From Moduliflexus sp964602655 (GTDB taxonomy: Bacteria; Moduliflexota; Moduliflexia; Moduliflexales; Moduliflexaceae), in NCBI GenBank assembly GCA_964602655.1, contig CAZRSF010000006.1, positions 59,470 to 123,469 of the forward strand: a stretch of 64,000 nucleotides of DNA. The letters run 5' to 3'. Shown here piece after piece: positions 50,860 through 59,896 of this stretch (position 1 is its first letter; every line of letters starts with the position of its first letter). Both the position numbers and the translations under genes were made by a program. The notes beneath the pieces were generated by a model, which was not told the DNA's origin, ran no database searches, and saw only the letters and a list, made by a program, of their open reading frames with translations.

Positions 50860-50875
50860 AGCAAACGACATGCCA
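50860..50875 (-). promoter_or_regulatory. Sigma54-type promoter of the PEP-CTERM gene
   Basis: On the minus strand TGGCATGTCGTTTGCT fits TGGCAYR-N4-TTGCW exactly. The predicted start near 50849 leaves a leader of about 200 bases that contains the riboswitch. The rest of the 547-base gap (50876-51138) shows no gene. The opposite-strand terminator of AraD closes it. Confidence 0.7.
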
Positions 50876-51138
50876 ACGTTTGTACGTTAGACGATATCGC
50901 AGGGACTATTTTTTTGAGAACGACCTGTAAACAAGCGGATAGCAGCGGAATTTTTTGGAAATAATTTAAAATCACACCACAAACATCAAAAAAATTTTCG
51001 GCGGGAACGAGATAAATCAGGGCAGACTTGTAAATATTTCCGACACCTTTCTTCGCAGTTCGAATAAATATTATTGTAACGCATTATAAAATAAGATGAT
51101 CATTGTGTTGACGTTTGTGTAAGCTTTTTCGACAGGAC

Positions 51139-51172
51139 CAAAAAACCTGACAAAGGTTTTTCCTCTGTCAGG
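51139..51172 (-). terminator. Intrinsic terminator of the AraD gene
   Basis: On the minus strand CCTGACAGAGG, AAAAA, then CCTTTGTCAGG (one mismatch) runs into six T, 25 bases after the stop. Confidence 0.85.
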
Positions 51173-51196
51173 TATCGAAATAAGGTGAAGCGTCGT

Positions 51197-51889
51197 CTAT
51201 TTTTGGCCGTAGTACGCATTCGGGCCATGTTTGCGCATGTAATGTTTCTGTAACACATACGCCGGCAGCGGCGGATTTTCCGGGCGGAGTTGTAGCGTGC
51301 CGAGCGCCATCTGTGCCACTTTCTCCAATACCAGGCTATTTTTGACCGAATCTTCCGGCGTTTTGCCCCAGGCAAACGGCGCATGACCGGCGACTAAGAC
51401 CGCCGGCATTTCCAGCGGATTGATCCCGGCAAAACGTTCGATAATCACTGTGCCGGTATTCCCTTCGTAGTCTTCTTCCACTTCTTGCTCGGTCAAATAG
51501 CGGGTCAAGGGAATCGTCCCGTAAAAATGATCGGCGTGCGTCGTGCCGAAACAGGGAATTTCTCGACCTGCCTGGGCAAACATCACCGCATGATCGCTAT
51601 GCGTGTGGGTGATGCCGCCGATATTGGCAAACGCCTTGTACAACGCAAGATGCGTCGGCGTATCGGAAGACGGATTGAGCGTCCCCTCGACGCGCTTGCC
51701 GTCAAGATCAATGACCACCATGTGTTCCGGGCGCATGATGTCATAGGAGACGCCGCTCGGCTTGATGACCACAAGGCCGCGTTCACGGTCAATTCCGCTG
51801 ACATTGCCCCAGGTTAAGGTGACGAGTTGATATTTGACTAATTCCAAATTAGCGTGACAAACGTGTTCTTTCAATTCATTCAGTGTCAT
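51197..51889 (-). CDS. araD: L-ribulose-5-phosphate 4-epimerase
   Basis: The 230-residue class II aldolase/epimerase has the family pattern: TWGNVSGID, IKPSGVSYDIM, HTHSDHAVMFAQ (zinc His pair at about 95 and 97), GTTHADHFYG and AVLVAGHAPFAWGKT with the third zinc His. It interconverts L-ribulose 5-phosphate and D-xylulose 5-phosphate. Related enzymes act on other sugar phosphates, and no araA or araB lies nearby. No Shine-Dalgarno is visible. It lies downstream of the MFS gene on the same strand. Confidence 0.9.
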   Translation of the reverse strand: MTLNELKEHVCHANLELVKYQLVTLTWGNVSGIDRERGLVVIKPSGVSYDIMRPEHMVVIDLDGKRVEGTLNPSSDTPTHLALYKAFANIGGITHTHSDHAVMFAQAGREIPCFGTTHADHFYGTIPLTRYLTEQEVEEDYEGNTGTVIIERFAGINPLEMPAVLVAGHAPFAWGKTPEDSVKNSLVLEKVAQMALGTLQLRPENPPLPAYVLQKHYMRKHGPNAYYGQK

Positions 51890-52013
51890 GGCGTTCTATG
51901 CGTGGTCGCTGCCTCGATTGTGGCAATACGAGACAGCGACGTGGCAATGGTGCGTGTTGTTATTCATCCAGAACCTCACAGGTTTTCAATATCAGCGAGG
52001 TCTCTTTACCGAT

Positions 52014-53483
52014 TTACCTCTTATCAATCTCCGGCGGCGAGGGAAACACCACATTTCCCGGTTTTGTCGGCGCGGGAGGCTTAAACTGGGTCAACTCCGA
52101 TTCGTGATGCTTCGATTTGTCGTTCCACATTCCCCAAAAATCTCCCAACGCCTCAAAGCGGTTAGTGACATTCGATACCGGAAAATAAATATAAAAATAG
52201 CTCATTCCGGGCGACGGCTCGACCTTCCGCACCTCGCGGAATCGCGCGTGAAAAATGACCAGCGTCGCGACGCGCAGGATTCCTGAAAGCAAAAAGATCA
52301 GTTCGTAATTTCCAGGCGCAAACCAGGGGAGCGACAGATGCGGCGTGAAGCGCGTCAACGCGCCGCCAACGACCGCCCCGGAGAACGCGAACAGGTTGTT
52401 GAACATGTTGAAATAGGCCGTCGTTTTGGTAATCTCATGGCGTTTAACGGAATCAAATTGATAATTCTGGATAGCCAGGTTCATGCCCGCCAGGATAAAC
52501 CCCGAAAACCCTTGTACAAGAACTAAAACATAGAAATCCTTCACGACAAACCAGGCCAGCGAAATCAGCGGCAGCGCGATGGTCGTAGCGCGGAGAATCT
52601 GATAATTTCCATACCGATCCGAGAGCGGCCCCCAGTACGCCATGGCCCAGAACGAAATCAACATGCGGATCGTGGTCAGGACGCTGAACTCCACATAGCC
52701 GAAATGGAGCGATTGCAGGGCGTAAATATTGATAATCGGCTCCATAATATTGATGGCAAACGCCATGCAGAAATTAAAAAGCGCAAACCGCCCAAAATTC
52801 GAAATTGGCAATGTTTTCACAAACGACAAGAACGTTGGCGTCGCTGAGTTATTTTGATGATGTCCCGCTGGTTCATGCTGCCTGACAATGGCAAAACTGC
52901 CGATAAACCGGGACAAAAAGCCGAGGCCGAATAAGACGCCGAAGGTCAACATCTCAAGGTCCCAGCGTTTGGCGAGATGCAGGCTGAGTCCGGCAAGTCC
53001 CATGCTGATTAACTGCGTAATGCCGACTAACCGGTTGCGTTTTCCCCAATATTCTCCGCGAATATGTGACGGAATCAAATCATTCATCCAGGAGAGCCAG
53101 CCCGGAGAGCCGAGATTGGGGATAAACAGACTGATAAAATAAAATGCGATGATATACCAGGCATTTCCAGTCCATGCGGCCAGCGCAAAAATAAAGAGCC
53201 AGCAGGCTGCCTGTGTGCGCACACCCCAGACCGGAAGTATTTTACGTGAAGGCATCTTCCTGAGAATGTGCGCCCCTAAAACCTGCCCGATGCTGGTGCT
53301 AAGAAAGGCCGTCGCCTGAAGCAGGCTCAATTGGAAGGCGTTGGACGTGAATAGTAAGGCAAACGGCACAAGATAGTTTTCCGCGACTCCGAACATAATC
53401 GCCCAGAGGACGCCATCCCAGGTGGAATAGACGAGTCCGCTGCGAATGTCGCGGTTGTCAATTTTGTTAAGAAACGAACGCAT
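52014..53483 (-). CDS. Major facilitator superfamily transporter
   Basis: The 489-residue protein has twelve predicted membrane segments in two halves. A conserved cytoplasmic loop follows segment 2 (AHILRKMPSRKIL), and RGEYWGKRNRL lies after segment 4. The C-terminal 40 residues are polar. The substrate is unknown. It precedes araD on the same strand, so a sugar or an organic acid is one possibility. The start at 53483 is the only good one. The 5' part of the gap upstream shows no strong promoter. Confidence 0.8.
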   Translation of the reverse strand: MRSFLNKIDNRDIRSGLVYSTWDGVLWAIMFGVAENYLVPFALLFTSNAFQLSLLQATAFLSTSIGQVLGAHILRKMPSRKILPVWGVRTQAACWLFIFALAAWTGNAWYIIAFYFISLFIPNLGSPGWLSWMNDLIPSHIRGEYWGKRNRLVGITQLISMGLAGLSLHLAKRWDLEMLTFGVLFGLGFLSRFIGSFAIVRQHEPAGHHQNNSATPTFLSFVKTLPISNFGRFALFNFCMAFAINIMEPIINIYALQSLHFGYVEFSVLTTIRMLISFWAMAYWGPLSDRYGNYQILRATTIALPLISLAWFVVKDFYVLVLVQGFSGFILAGMNLAIQNYQFDSVKRHEITKTTAYFNMFNNLFAFSGAVVGGALTRFTPHLSLPWFAPGNYELIFLLSGILRVATLVIFHARFREVRKVEPSPGMSYFYIYFPVSNVTNRFEALGDFWGMWNDKSKHHESELTQFKPPAPTKPGNVVFPSPPEIDKR

Positions 53484-53830
53484 GGATCAATACGATCTAT
53501 TCGAATTTCACTGCGAGCGGTCTCGCTGGAAAAAGAGGTCGGTTCTCCACATCATTATTGTTGTCATGTGAACGATAACTTCGTAGGCCAGCAAAGAATT
53601 ATCTGTGATTTGTGACAATAAAAATCAATGAGGATTTACAAAATGGAAACGCGCTGTTTTGGCGCGGAAATCCGCCCTCGGTTTCATCGTATTCCGGCGC
53701 ATGTTCGGCGATATTTTTCTTGACAAGCGTTTTGTCTGGCATTCCGGTTGTTTGAAGTTAGAGAAGAAAATATAATGTTGTTATTGTAAAATCAACAAGC
53801 AAAGCACATATTTGACTGCGAGATAACCTC
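53484..53830. other. Intergenic gap with a promoter candidate for the R-M pair
   Basis: The 347-base gap separates divergent genes. TTGTTT (53748-53753), 17 bases, then TATAAT (53771-53776) is a reasonable plus-strand promoter 54 bases before the restriction gene. A 26-codon frame at 53643-53723 with a GAGG site upstream is possible but has no other support. Confidence 0.45.
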
Positions 53831-54793
53831 ATGGCGAAAACTCAAAAAACGACGATTGTTCAGGGGTATCCAAGAATTGAGGATAGCACAAGTGAATTTT
53901 ATGGGTATCTTGATGAGGCGCAATTGATTCCTCATTCTTATAAAATTCCCGCCGAGAATATTCGGCAATACATCGAATCTGCGATCAAAATCGCGAATAG
54001 CAAAGCAAGTCGAGTGATTTTAGATATTTCTGAAGGAGCATCACAAGAAGAGATTCGTCGAATATATGTGAAACAAGGCAAGTCATTATTCGATTACTTT
54101 AGAAAATACTGCGGCGATCCCGCCTCTACGGCGTATGATTTGCTTGATCGACATTACATTCCGGTGTGTCATGAACAATTTCATAATCGGACGCTTCAGA
54201 AAGAACGAATGAATTCTGGCTGGAGGTATCAATATTTAGTGCGGGAATGCGCTCAAAATTCTAAACGTTTTAAAAGCATTTCAGATATTGGCGCGGCAGA
54301 AGCGGATTTTCATGCCATTATCGCCTTTCAAGAGCCGACACTTGAGCCGTTATCGTTGTATGTTTCAGTGAAAAATCGAAAAAATACGATGGGTGGACAG
54401 GATTGGCCGAAAGCGATCCATGCCTTAGAAAATGTTGCAAAGTCTGACAAGAATAGAACTGGCTACTATTGTTGTGTCTTTGGGATTGTGATGGATCGAG
54501 GCACGCGGCTTATCAAAACCGATCAAAAAACTAAAATGCCGCATTCGGTCAATACGGAAGTCTGGATGGCAGATTTCTTCTGGCCGTTTTTTTCGAATTA
54601 TTCGTATGAAGAAATCATGTCATTCGTTCTTGGTACGCTGATTCATTCGGGATCCCCCCAAAAACAGGAGCATATTGACATTCCCGACTTGTTAGTTGAA
54701 ACATTTGGCGAGTGCTGTAAGAAACATCAGTTAATTAACCAGGATGGATTATTTTATGATCCATACAAACTTGTCCAATTCTTTTGTAAGTAA
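53831..54793 (+). CDS. Probable type II restriction endonuclease
   Basis: The 320-residue soluble protein has no family I can name. A PD-(D/E)XK-like core is visible as EADFHAII (Asp 159), then LYVSVKNRK (Ser 179, Lys 181), followed by MGGQDW, which could be the nuclease core with Ser in place of the usual acid. It lies two bases before a DNA methyltransferase, the normal layout of a type II system. The base composition is more AT-rich than the flanking genes, which suggests transfer. The target site is unknown. Confidence 0.6.
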   Translation: MAKTQKTTIVQGYPRIEDSTSEFYGYLDEAQLIPHSYKIPAENIRQYIESAIKIANSKASRVILDISEGASQEEIRRIYVKQGKSLFDYFRKYCGDPASTAYDLLDRHYIPVCHEQFHNRTLQKERMNSGWRYQYLVRECAQNSKRFKSISDIGAAEADFHAIIAFQEPTLEPLSLYVSVKNRKNTMGGQDWPKAIHALENVAKSDKNRTGYYCCVFGIVMDRGTRLIKTDQKTKMPHSVNTEVWMADFFWPFFSNYSYEEIMSFVLGTLIHSGSPQKQEHIDIPDLLVETFGECCKKHQLINQDGLFYDPYKLVQFFCK

Positions 54794-54795
54794 CA

Positions 54796-55677
54796 ATGGC
54801 GATACAAATACATTGCGGAGACGCACGAGACGTTTTAAAAGAATATTCGGATCATCATTTTAATCTGATTGTCACCAGCCCGCCTTATGCTGATGCGAGA
54901 AAAAAACATTATCATAGCATCAGCCCAGATGAATATGCTGATTTTTTTGAGTCATTCCATGAACAATTCTGGCGCGTCCTCGCTGAAGACGGCTCATTTG
55001 TCTTGAACATCAAAGATAAAGTTGTGAATGGAGTACGGCATCGTTATGTGTGGAAAACCATCGAACGACTTACTGAAAAAGGCTGGAAATGTATTGATGA
55101 TTATATTTGGACGAAGCCCAATGCGATGCCAGGGTATTGGCGAAACAGACTGAGAGACGAATGGGAATATTGTTTTCACATGACAAAACATGCTCATTTT
55201 GCCATGTATCAGGATGCTGTAAAACAGCCAATAGGCGATTGGGCAGAAGTGAGGCTCAAAAATCTGAACGGAAAAAGCGCGGTTCGTCATAACAGCGAAA
55301 ACGAGAGTGGTTTTGGAAGAGATTTGCGGGCCTGGACAGAAAAAGATAAAGTCTTGCCTGGAAATGTCTTGCGATTAGGTTTGGTGGGGAAAAATATGGG
55401 GCATCCAGCGGTTTTTCCTGTCGGCCTCCCTGAATTTTTCATCAAACTCTTCACAAAGGCAAATGATAATGTGTTAGACCCATTTGCAGGCAGTGGGACA
55501 ACTGGACTGGCAGCTCAAGCGCTGTATCGAAACGCCACGTTAATTGAATTAGAGCCGGAATATGTCGAAGTCATCCAGCAACGACTTGGAAAAAAACAAA
55601 GAAACTACGAAGATGTGGAGGATAATAAAGAAAAACAAGAGACGATAGAAATCGCACAAGAGGTTCTTTGTTTTTAG
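54796..55677 (+). CDS. Beta-class DNA methyltransferase (TSPPY), type II modification enzyme
   Basis: The 293-residue protein has the catalytic motif IV TSPPY at 27-31 before the SAM-binding motif I DPFAGSGTTGLAA at about 231-243, the order of beta-class N4-cytosine (or N6-adenine) methyltransferases. The TSPPY form is most common in N4-cytosine enzymes. It protects the host site cut by the upstream endonuclease. There is a two-base gap between them, so they are co-transcribed. A convergent hairpin ends the unit. Confidence 0.9.
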   Translation: MAIQIHCGDARDVLKEYSDHHFNLIVTSPPYADARKKHYHSISPDEYADFFESFHEQFWRVLAEDGSFVLNIKDKVVNGVRHRYVWKTIERLTEKGWKCIDDYIWTKPNAMPGYWRNRLRDEWEYCFHMTKHAHFAMYQDAVKQPIGDWAEVRLKNLNGKSAVRHNSENESGFGRDLRAWTEKDKVLPGNVLRLGLVGKNMGHPAVFPVGLPEFFIKLFTKANDNVLDPFAGSGTTGLAAQALYRNATLIELEPEYVEVIQQRLGKKQRNYEDVEDNKEKQETIEIAQEVLCF

Positions 55678-55694
55678 AAAAAAGAAGAACGAAG

Positions 55695-55717
55695 AGACGC
55701 CCTAACAGGGCGTCTTT
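55695..55717. terminator. Palindrome/bidirectional terminator, GAGACGCC family
   Basis: AGACGCCCT and AGGGCGTCT flank AAC, with a short T run on the plus side and A-rich sequence on the other. It sits between the convergent methyltransferase and cupin genes and resembles the repeat at 35451. Confidence 0.65.
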
Positions 55718-55737
55718 CCATTCATCCAACACCTGCG

Positions 55738-56064
55738 TTATTTGTAATCTTCGCGTGGCGGATTGAAGACGTCAAGCACTTTGGCCGGACTTGTTGTCGG
55801 CACGGTCGCGCTGTGCGGCACATTCGAAGGAATCAGGTACGTATCCCCGGCATGACAGGTTTTCGTCTCTTCGCCGATTGTCAAGGTTAACGCGCCCTCC
55901 AGTACCAATCCCATCTGTTCGTGCGGATGCTGATGTTTCGGCAGTACCGCTCCCGCCTCAAGGTCAACCGCCATCAGCATCAACTGTTCGCCATAGACGG
56001 CCTTCATGCGAATCCCCTGAATCAGCGGTCTTTCTGGAATCGTCGTCATGTCAAAAAACGCCAT
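55738..56064 (-). CDS. Cupin domain protein
   Basis: The 108-residue single-domain cupin has both cupin motifs: PKHQHPHEQMGLVLEG (metal His/Glu) and GDTYLIPSNVPHSA (His). These small proteins bind a metal and often a sugar or phenolic ligand. The exact reaction is unknown. AAGGAG precedes the ATG. The upstream gene on the same strand ends 17 bases before the start. Confidence 0.88.
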   Translation of the reverse strand: MAFFDMTTIPERPLIQGIRMKAVYGEQLMLMAVDLEAGAVLPKHQHPHEQMGLVLEGALTLTIGEETKTCHAGDTYLIPSNVPHSATVPTTSPAKVLDVFNPPREDYK

Positions 56065-56081
56065 TGGTTCGCTCCTTTGCG

Positions 56082-56405
56082 TTATTCGTTTCGATCATAA
56101 TCATCTGGATAGTGGAAAAGTTTCGGGGTCGGCCAGGCGACAGAATACGCCGGCGCAGCCGCTTCAGCAGATTTCGCCGTGATTTCGACTCTGGGCGAGC
56201 GATCCACCTCTTCCAAATAGAGTAAAAACTGCCTGCACATATCCCGTTTGCCCTGAAGATACTGCATGGTGGCAATATCTTCTTCTTTATTCTCAGTTTT
56301 GATGGCGTTTTGGCGTTCCGCCAGAAAATCGTCATCTGCTTTCACGCGAGCGACAAGGTAATCCACCATCTTCGGATCAATTCCAATTTCAAGCTCTTTT
56401 TTCAT
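56082..56405 (-). CDS. Small hypothetical protein
   Basis: The 107-residue protein begins MKKELEIGIDPKMVDYLVAR, is mostly helical and charged (KADDDFLAERQNAIK, EEDIATMQYLQGKRDM), and has a proline-rich tail ending YPDDYDRNE. I do not recognise a family. The start at 56405 has GGAG nine bases upstream, and a longer ATG at 56429 is possible. It lies just before the cupin gene on the same strand. The 211 bases upstream to the phosphatase gene hold nothing I can name. Confidence 0.55.
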   Translation of the reverse strand: MKKELEIGIDPKMVDYLVARVKADDDFLAERQNAIKTENKEEDIATMQYLQGKRDMCRQFLLYLEEVDRSPRVEITAKSAEAAAPAYSVAWPTPKLFHYPDDYDRNE

Positions 56406-56616
56406 AGGGAGTTTCTCCATGCGAGTCAATCACAGATTTCAAGAATCATAATTATGTACAAGGCAGCGCAATAATTACAATGGCTGAATATTTAAGAAAA
56501 TCATCCAGCCTTTCATTGAAAGAACCTTCTAATACACACATTGCGAGACAACAATGAGACAGTATTTCAAGAACTGTCAAGTTGTTTTACGCAGCGAACA
56601 ATAAATTATCGAATCG

Positions 56617-59316
56617 TTACTGCGCGACAATCACCACCATCGTCACATCATCGCCCGTGTCGTCGTTCCCGGCAAAGCCGCGCACATCTTCCAGCAGCGC
56701 GGTCAATATCTGCTGCGCGTTCTGTTCTGTGAGCGCCGCCACGCGCTGCGCGAATCGCTCGTTGCCGTACATCCCCTGCTCGGCATTCATTGCCTCGGTC
56801 ACGCCGTCGCTGCACAGGATCAGTATATCGCCAGGGTAGAGAATCAGATCCTTTTCCTGATAGATGCTTTTATCCGAAATGCCTAACGGCAAGCCGCCAA
56901 TGTCGCACCATTCGGTTTCCCGGTTCTGGCGGCAAATTAAGGGGGGAACCAACCCGGCGTTTGCGATTTGAAGATGCCATGCGCCGGGAAAGGTCACGGA
57001 TGGTCGCAGCGTGGCATACGTCAGCGCGGTATTCATCCAATTTCGCCGCACATGCGGCTGTAAATCGGTATTTAATGTCGCTAAGAGCTTTGCGGGGGAC
57101 TGGTCTTTCTGCACTTTGGTGGTTAACAAACCTACCGAGAGCGCCATCATCAACGCAGCCTGAATCCCTTTTCCCGCCACATCGCCGACCGCCACGCCTA
57201 ATTCATTATGAGGAAACACGAAATAATTATAAAAATCTCCGCCGACTTTGCTGGCCGGGTAGCAAAACCCCGCGCAATCGAGTCCCGGAATGTCGGGAAC
57301 GCCGACCGGCAGCAAGCTGTTTTGAATATGCCAGGCAATCGAAAGTTCTTCCTCTAAACGTTGATGCTCTTTTTCAATCCAGCGGGCGTTTTCGATTGCC
57401 ACCGCCATTTGCGAGGCAATCGTTTGCGCCATCTCGATTTCCGAGCGTTCGAACTCGCGGCGCTCTTGCGTCAGCGACAGGCTGAACGAGCCGATAATGC
57501 GGCCTTTTGACACGATGGGAACGACGAGCAGCGATTGAATGCCGACAGTTTGCACGAAATCGCGAATTTTTTCCGTGCGGGGGTCGTGCTGCGCATCGAG
57601 CACGGCGACGGCTTGAGCAGTCTCTAAAATCTCTTTCGCGACGCCATATTCTTGCAGCGAGAGACGCAGGCCGCGCACATGGCCGGGTGGGAATTCCGCG
57701 ATAATCTCGCCATGCGTGTAGGCATCGTCGAACAGCAGCACCGCGCTATGATCGGCGTGAAAATTACGCACCAATGTTTCACACGCGCCGGTCAAAAATT
57801 TGGACATCTCGAACGTGGAGGCCAATGTTTGCGACACGTCATGCAGCAGGGCAAGCCGCCGATTGCGCTCCTGCATCCGGCCATACAATTGCGCGTTGTG
57901 CATGGCAATCGCCACCTGATTGGCGAACGCGAAGACGGTGCGGGCGTCTTCTTCCTCATACGGAATCTCATCCACCCGACTGACCGCGAGAATGCCGATA
58001 GGCTGCCGCTGTACCAACAGCGGCGCAAAAATCATCGAGCGAATCGTCTGCATGGTGGGGCTGGGATGCCAGCGCGGGTCGCGCAAGACATCGGGGACGC
58101 AGATCGGTTTTTTGCTGCGCAGCACGTCAGCATTCAACGGATATTTGAACGCCGGATAATTGATTGGTTTGATGACATCGCCGCGTTTATCTTTCCCGGC
58201 CAGCAGAAAAAGCGTCTCGTCTTCCAGCGTGGAAACGGTAGCGCGGTGATACGTAATCACGCGCTCTAATTGGTCTAACATCAAGCGCAGCACTTCCTGC
58301 GAATCGAGGGTGCTGCCGACGATCCCGGCGATTTTGCGCAGCGTATCGGAGAGCAAGCGGCGTTGATGCTCTTGCTGATACGTATCCGTGAGTTTTTGCT
58401 GTGATGTTCGCAACGCATCTTCGATCTGTTTATGTTCTGTGATGTCCCGTAACGATTCCAAATAGGCGGGCTGCTTTTCCCATTCGATTTCGACGCTGCG
58501 GATTTCTACGACGGACGCGCTGCCATCGCGGCGCGGAATTTCCAACTCGGTAGATTCTCCTTCAATGGCCGGAATGCTGAAATGCTTCCCAATCATCGCG
58601 CCATCCTGCACATCGAACAAGCGTCGCGCCGCAGGATTGACAAATCGGACGATCCGCTGCTGATCCACAACGACAATCGCATCCACATCATGCTCGATTA
58701 CTTTTTGGAAACGTTCCTGGCTTTCGCGCAGCGCGTCGTCGGCAAGCTTGCGGGAGGTAATATCTTCTTTCGTGGCGACAAAATGGGTCATCTTGCCAGC
58801 AGCGTCATACAGCGGGGCAATCGTGGCATGTTCCCAATAGAATGCGCCGTCTTTGCGCTTGTTGCAAAATTCGCCGCTCCAGACGCGCCCGGAGGTGATC
58901 GTCGTCCAGAGTTCGTCATACACCGGGGATTCCGTGACGCCTGACTGAAAAATACGCGATGTCTTGCCGAGCATCTCGTCTGTCGTGTAGCCGGTCATGT
59001 CGGCATAGCGGGCATTCGCGTATTCGATGCGGCCTTGCAGATCAGTGAGAAGCACGCCATCGGGATTTTGTTCGACGGCCTGCGAGAGGCGATACAACTC
59101 GGCGCTCTGCCGTTCGACCACGCGCTGCGCGTGACGCGCAATCAGCAAGAGCAGCACGTAAAAGACGGCGAAAATGACGAGTACCGCGCTGAACACAACA
59201 TGATGCCCTTTGATAAATCGAGCAAACAACGCGATCACGAGCAGAAACGCGACAAGGCTCGACAAAGAAAAATACCGCAGCAAATCAAAACGCGGTTGAG
59301 GGCGCATCAGCATCAT
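56617..59316 (-). CDS. PAS/GAF sensor SpoIIE-type serine phosphatase
   Basis: The 899-residue protein has two N-terminal membrane segments (about 15-35 and 42-62), two PAS domains (PDGVLLTDLQGRIEYANA; VDAIVVVDQQRIVRFVN), two GAF domains (about 350-480 and 500-650) and a C-terminal SpoIIE/PP2C phosphatase. The metal-binding acids are visible in KVGGDFYNYF, VAVGDVAGKG, ILCSDGVTEAMN and DDTGDDVTMVV. It would dephosphorylate an anti-sigma antagonist in response to cytoplasmic signals. No partner gene is adjacent. I prefer ATG 59316, which overlaps the isomerase stop (ATGA), over 59355. Confidence 0.88.
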   Translation of the reverse strand: MMLMRPQPRFDLLRYFSLSSLVAFLLVIALFARFIKGHHVVFSAVLVIFAVFYVLLLLIARHAQRVVERQSAELYRLSQAVEQNPDGVLLTDLQGRIEYANARYADMTGYTTDEMLGKTSRIFQSGVTESPVYDELWTTITSGRVWSGEFCNKRKDGAFYWEHATIAPLYDAAGKMTHFVATKEDITSRKLADDALRESQERFQKVIEHDVDAIVVVDQQRIVRFVNPAARRLFDVQDGAMIGKHFSIPAIEGESTELEIPRRDGSASVVEIRSVEIEWEKQPAYLESLRDITEHKQIEDALRTSQQKLTDTYQQEHQRRLLSDTLRKIAGIVGSTLDSQEVLRLMLDQLERVITYHRATVSTLEDETLFLLAGKDKRGDVIKPINYPAFKYPLNADVLRSKKPICVPDVLRDPRWHPSPTMQTIRSMIFAPLLVQRQPIGILAVSRVDEIPYEEEDARTVFAFANQVAIAMHNAQLYGRMQERNRRLALLHDVSQTLASTFEMSKFLTGACETLVRNFHADHSAVLLFDDAYTHGEIIAEFPPGHVRGLRLSLQEYGVAKEILETAQAVAVLDAQHDPRTEKIRDFVQTVGIQSLLVVPIVSKGRIIGSFSLSLTQERREFERSEIEMAQTIASQMAVAIENARWIEKEHQRLEEELSIAWHIQNSLLPVGVPDIPGLDCAGFCYPASKVGGDFYNYFVFPHNELGVAVGDVAGKGIQAALMMALSVGLLTTKVQKDQSPAKLLATLNTDLQPHVRRNWMNTALTYATLRPSVTFPGAWHLQIANAGLVPPLICRQNRETEWCDIGGLPLGISDKSIYQEKDLILYPGDILILCSDGVTEAMNAEQGMYGNERFAQRVAALTEQNAQQILTALLEDVRGFAGNDDTGDDVTMVVIVAQ

Positions 59317-59846
59317 GGCAGCATCTCTCGAAAATCTTGAAGCATTCGTTTCCATTCAAGCTGAAACCAGGGAGTGTATCGCTCCTGATTTCGTGTTAAT
59401 TCCTGCTCTACGGCGTCAACGCCAATGAATTTCCAATCAGCGATTTCCGCTGGGTTCGGATGAATCGGCTGGTCGCTCATCTGTCCGACAAACACGACGC
59501 AGTGTTCGTGTTCCGCACCGATCTGTCCGAATTCGGCATGATATTCGAAGGAAAACACCTGGCGCAGCGGCGCGCTGACGCCGAGTTCTTCGATTAATCG
59601 CCGCGCCGCCGCATCGTCGTAACTTTCCCCTTTACGCGGATGGCTGCACACGCTGTTCGACCAGTAGAGCGGCCAGAGCAGCTTCTCGGCGCTGCGTTGC
59701 TGAAGCAGCAGTTCGCGGCGCTGATTGAAGAGCAGGATCGAAAAGGCGCGGTGCAGGCGTCCCTGTCCGTGATGGCAGGCGGCTTTCGTGTCGTAACCGA
59801 GAATCTCGTCTTGTTCATTAACCAAAATCAATAAATCGTCGGTCAT
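59313..59846 (-). CDS. idi: Isopentenyl-diphosphate delta-isomerase (type 1)
   Basis: The 177-residue Nudix-fold enzyme has the type 1 IPP isomerase features: GRLHRAFSILLFN, LLLQQRSAEKLLWPLYWSN, the catalytic Cys in SVCSHPRKGE, and EYHAEFGQIGAEHEHC with the metal Glu residues. It converts IPP to DMAPP for isoprenoid synthesis. I chose ATG 59846. A longer frame to 59894 is repeat-encoded. It overlaps the phosphatase gene by four bases, which is an unexpected pairing. No Shine-Dalgarno is visible. Confidence 0.9.
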   Translation of the reverse strand: MTDDLLILVNEQDEILGYDTKAACHHGQGRLHRAFSILLFNQRRELLLQQRSAEKLLWPLYWSNSVCSHPRKGESYDDAAARRLIEELGVSAPLRQVFSFEYHAEFGQIGAEHEHCVVFVGQMSDQPIHPNPAEIADWKFIGVDAVEQELTRNQERYTPWFQLEWKRMLQDFREMLP

Positions 59847-59856
59847 GTTAGGTAAC

Positions 59857-59889
59857 AGCCCTGCCAGGGTTTTGAACCCTGGCAGGGCT
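59857..59889. repeat. Palindrome, AACCCTGCCAGGG family (copy 4)
   Basis: AGCCCTGCCAGGGTT and its exact complement flank three bases. It lies between the L,D-transpeptidase gene end and the isomerase start. Confidence 0.9.
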
Positions 59890-59896
59890 TGCATTT

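Noticed and set aside
53643..53723. 26-codon frame with a GAGG site
   Set aside because: Too short and featureless to support, and it is not conserved with anything visible.
24152..59889. CRISPR array from repeated palindromes
   Set aside because: The units are isolated by many kilobases and have no regular spacers.
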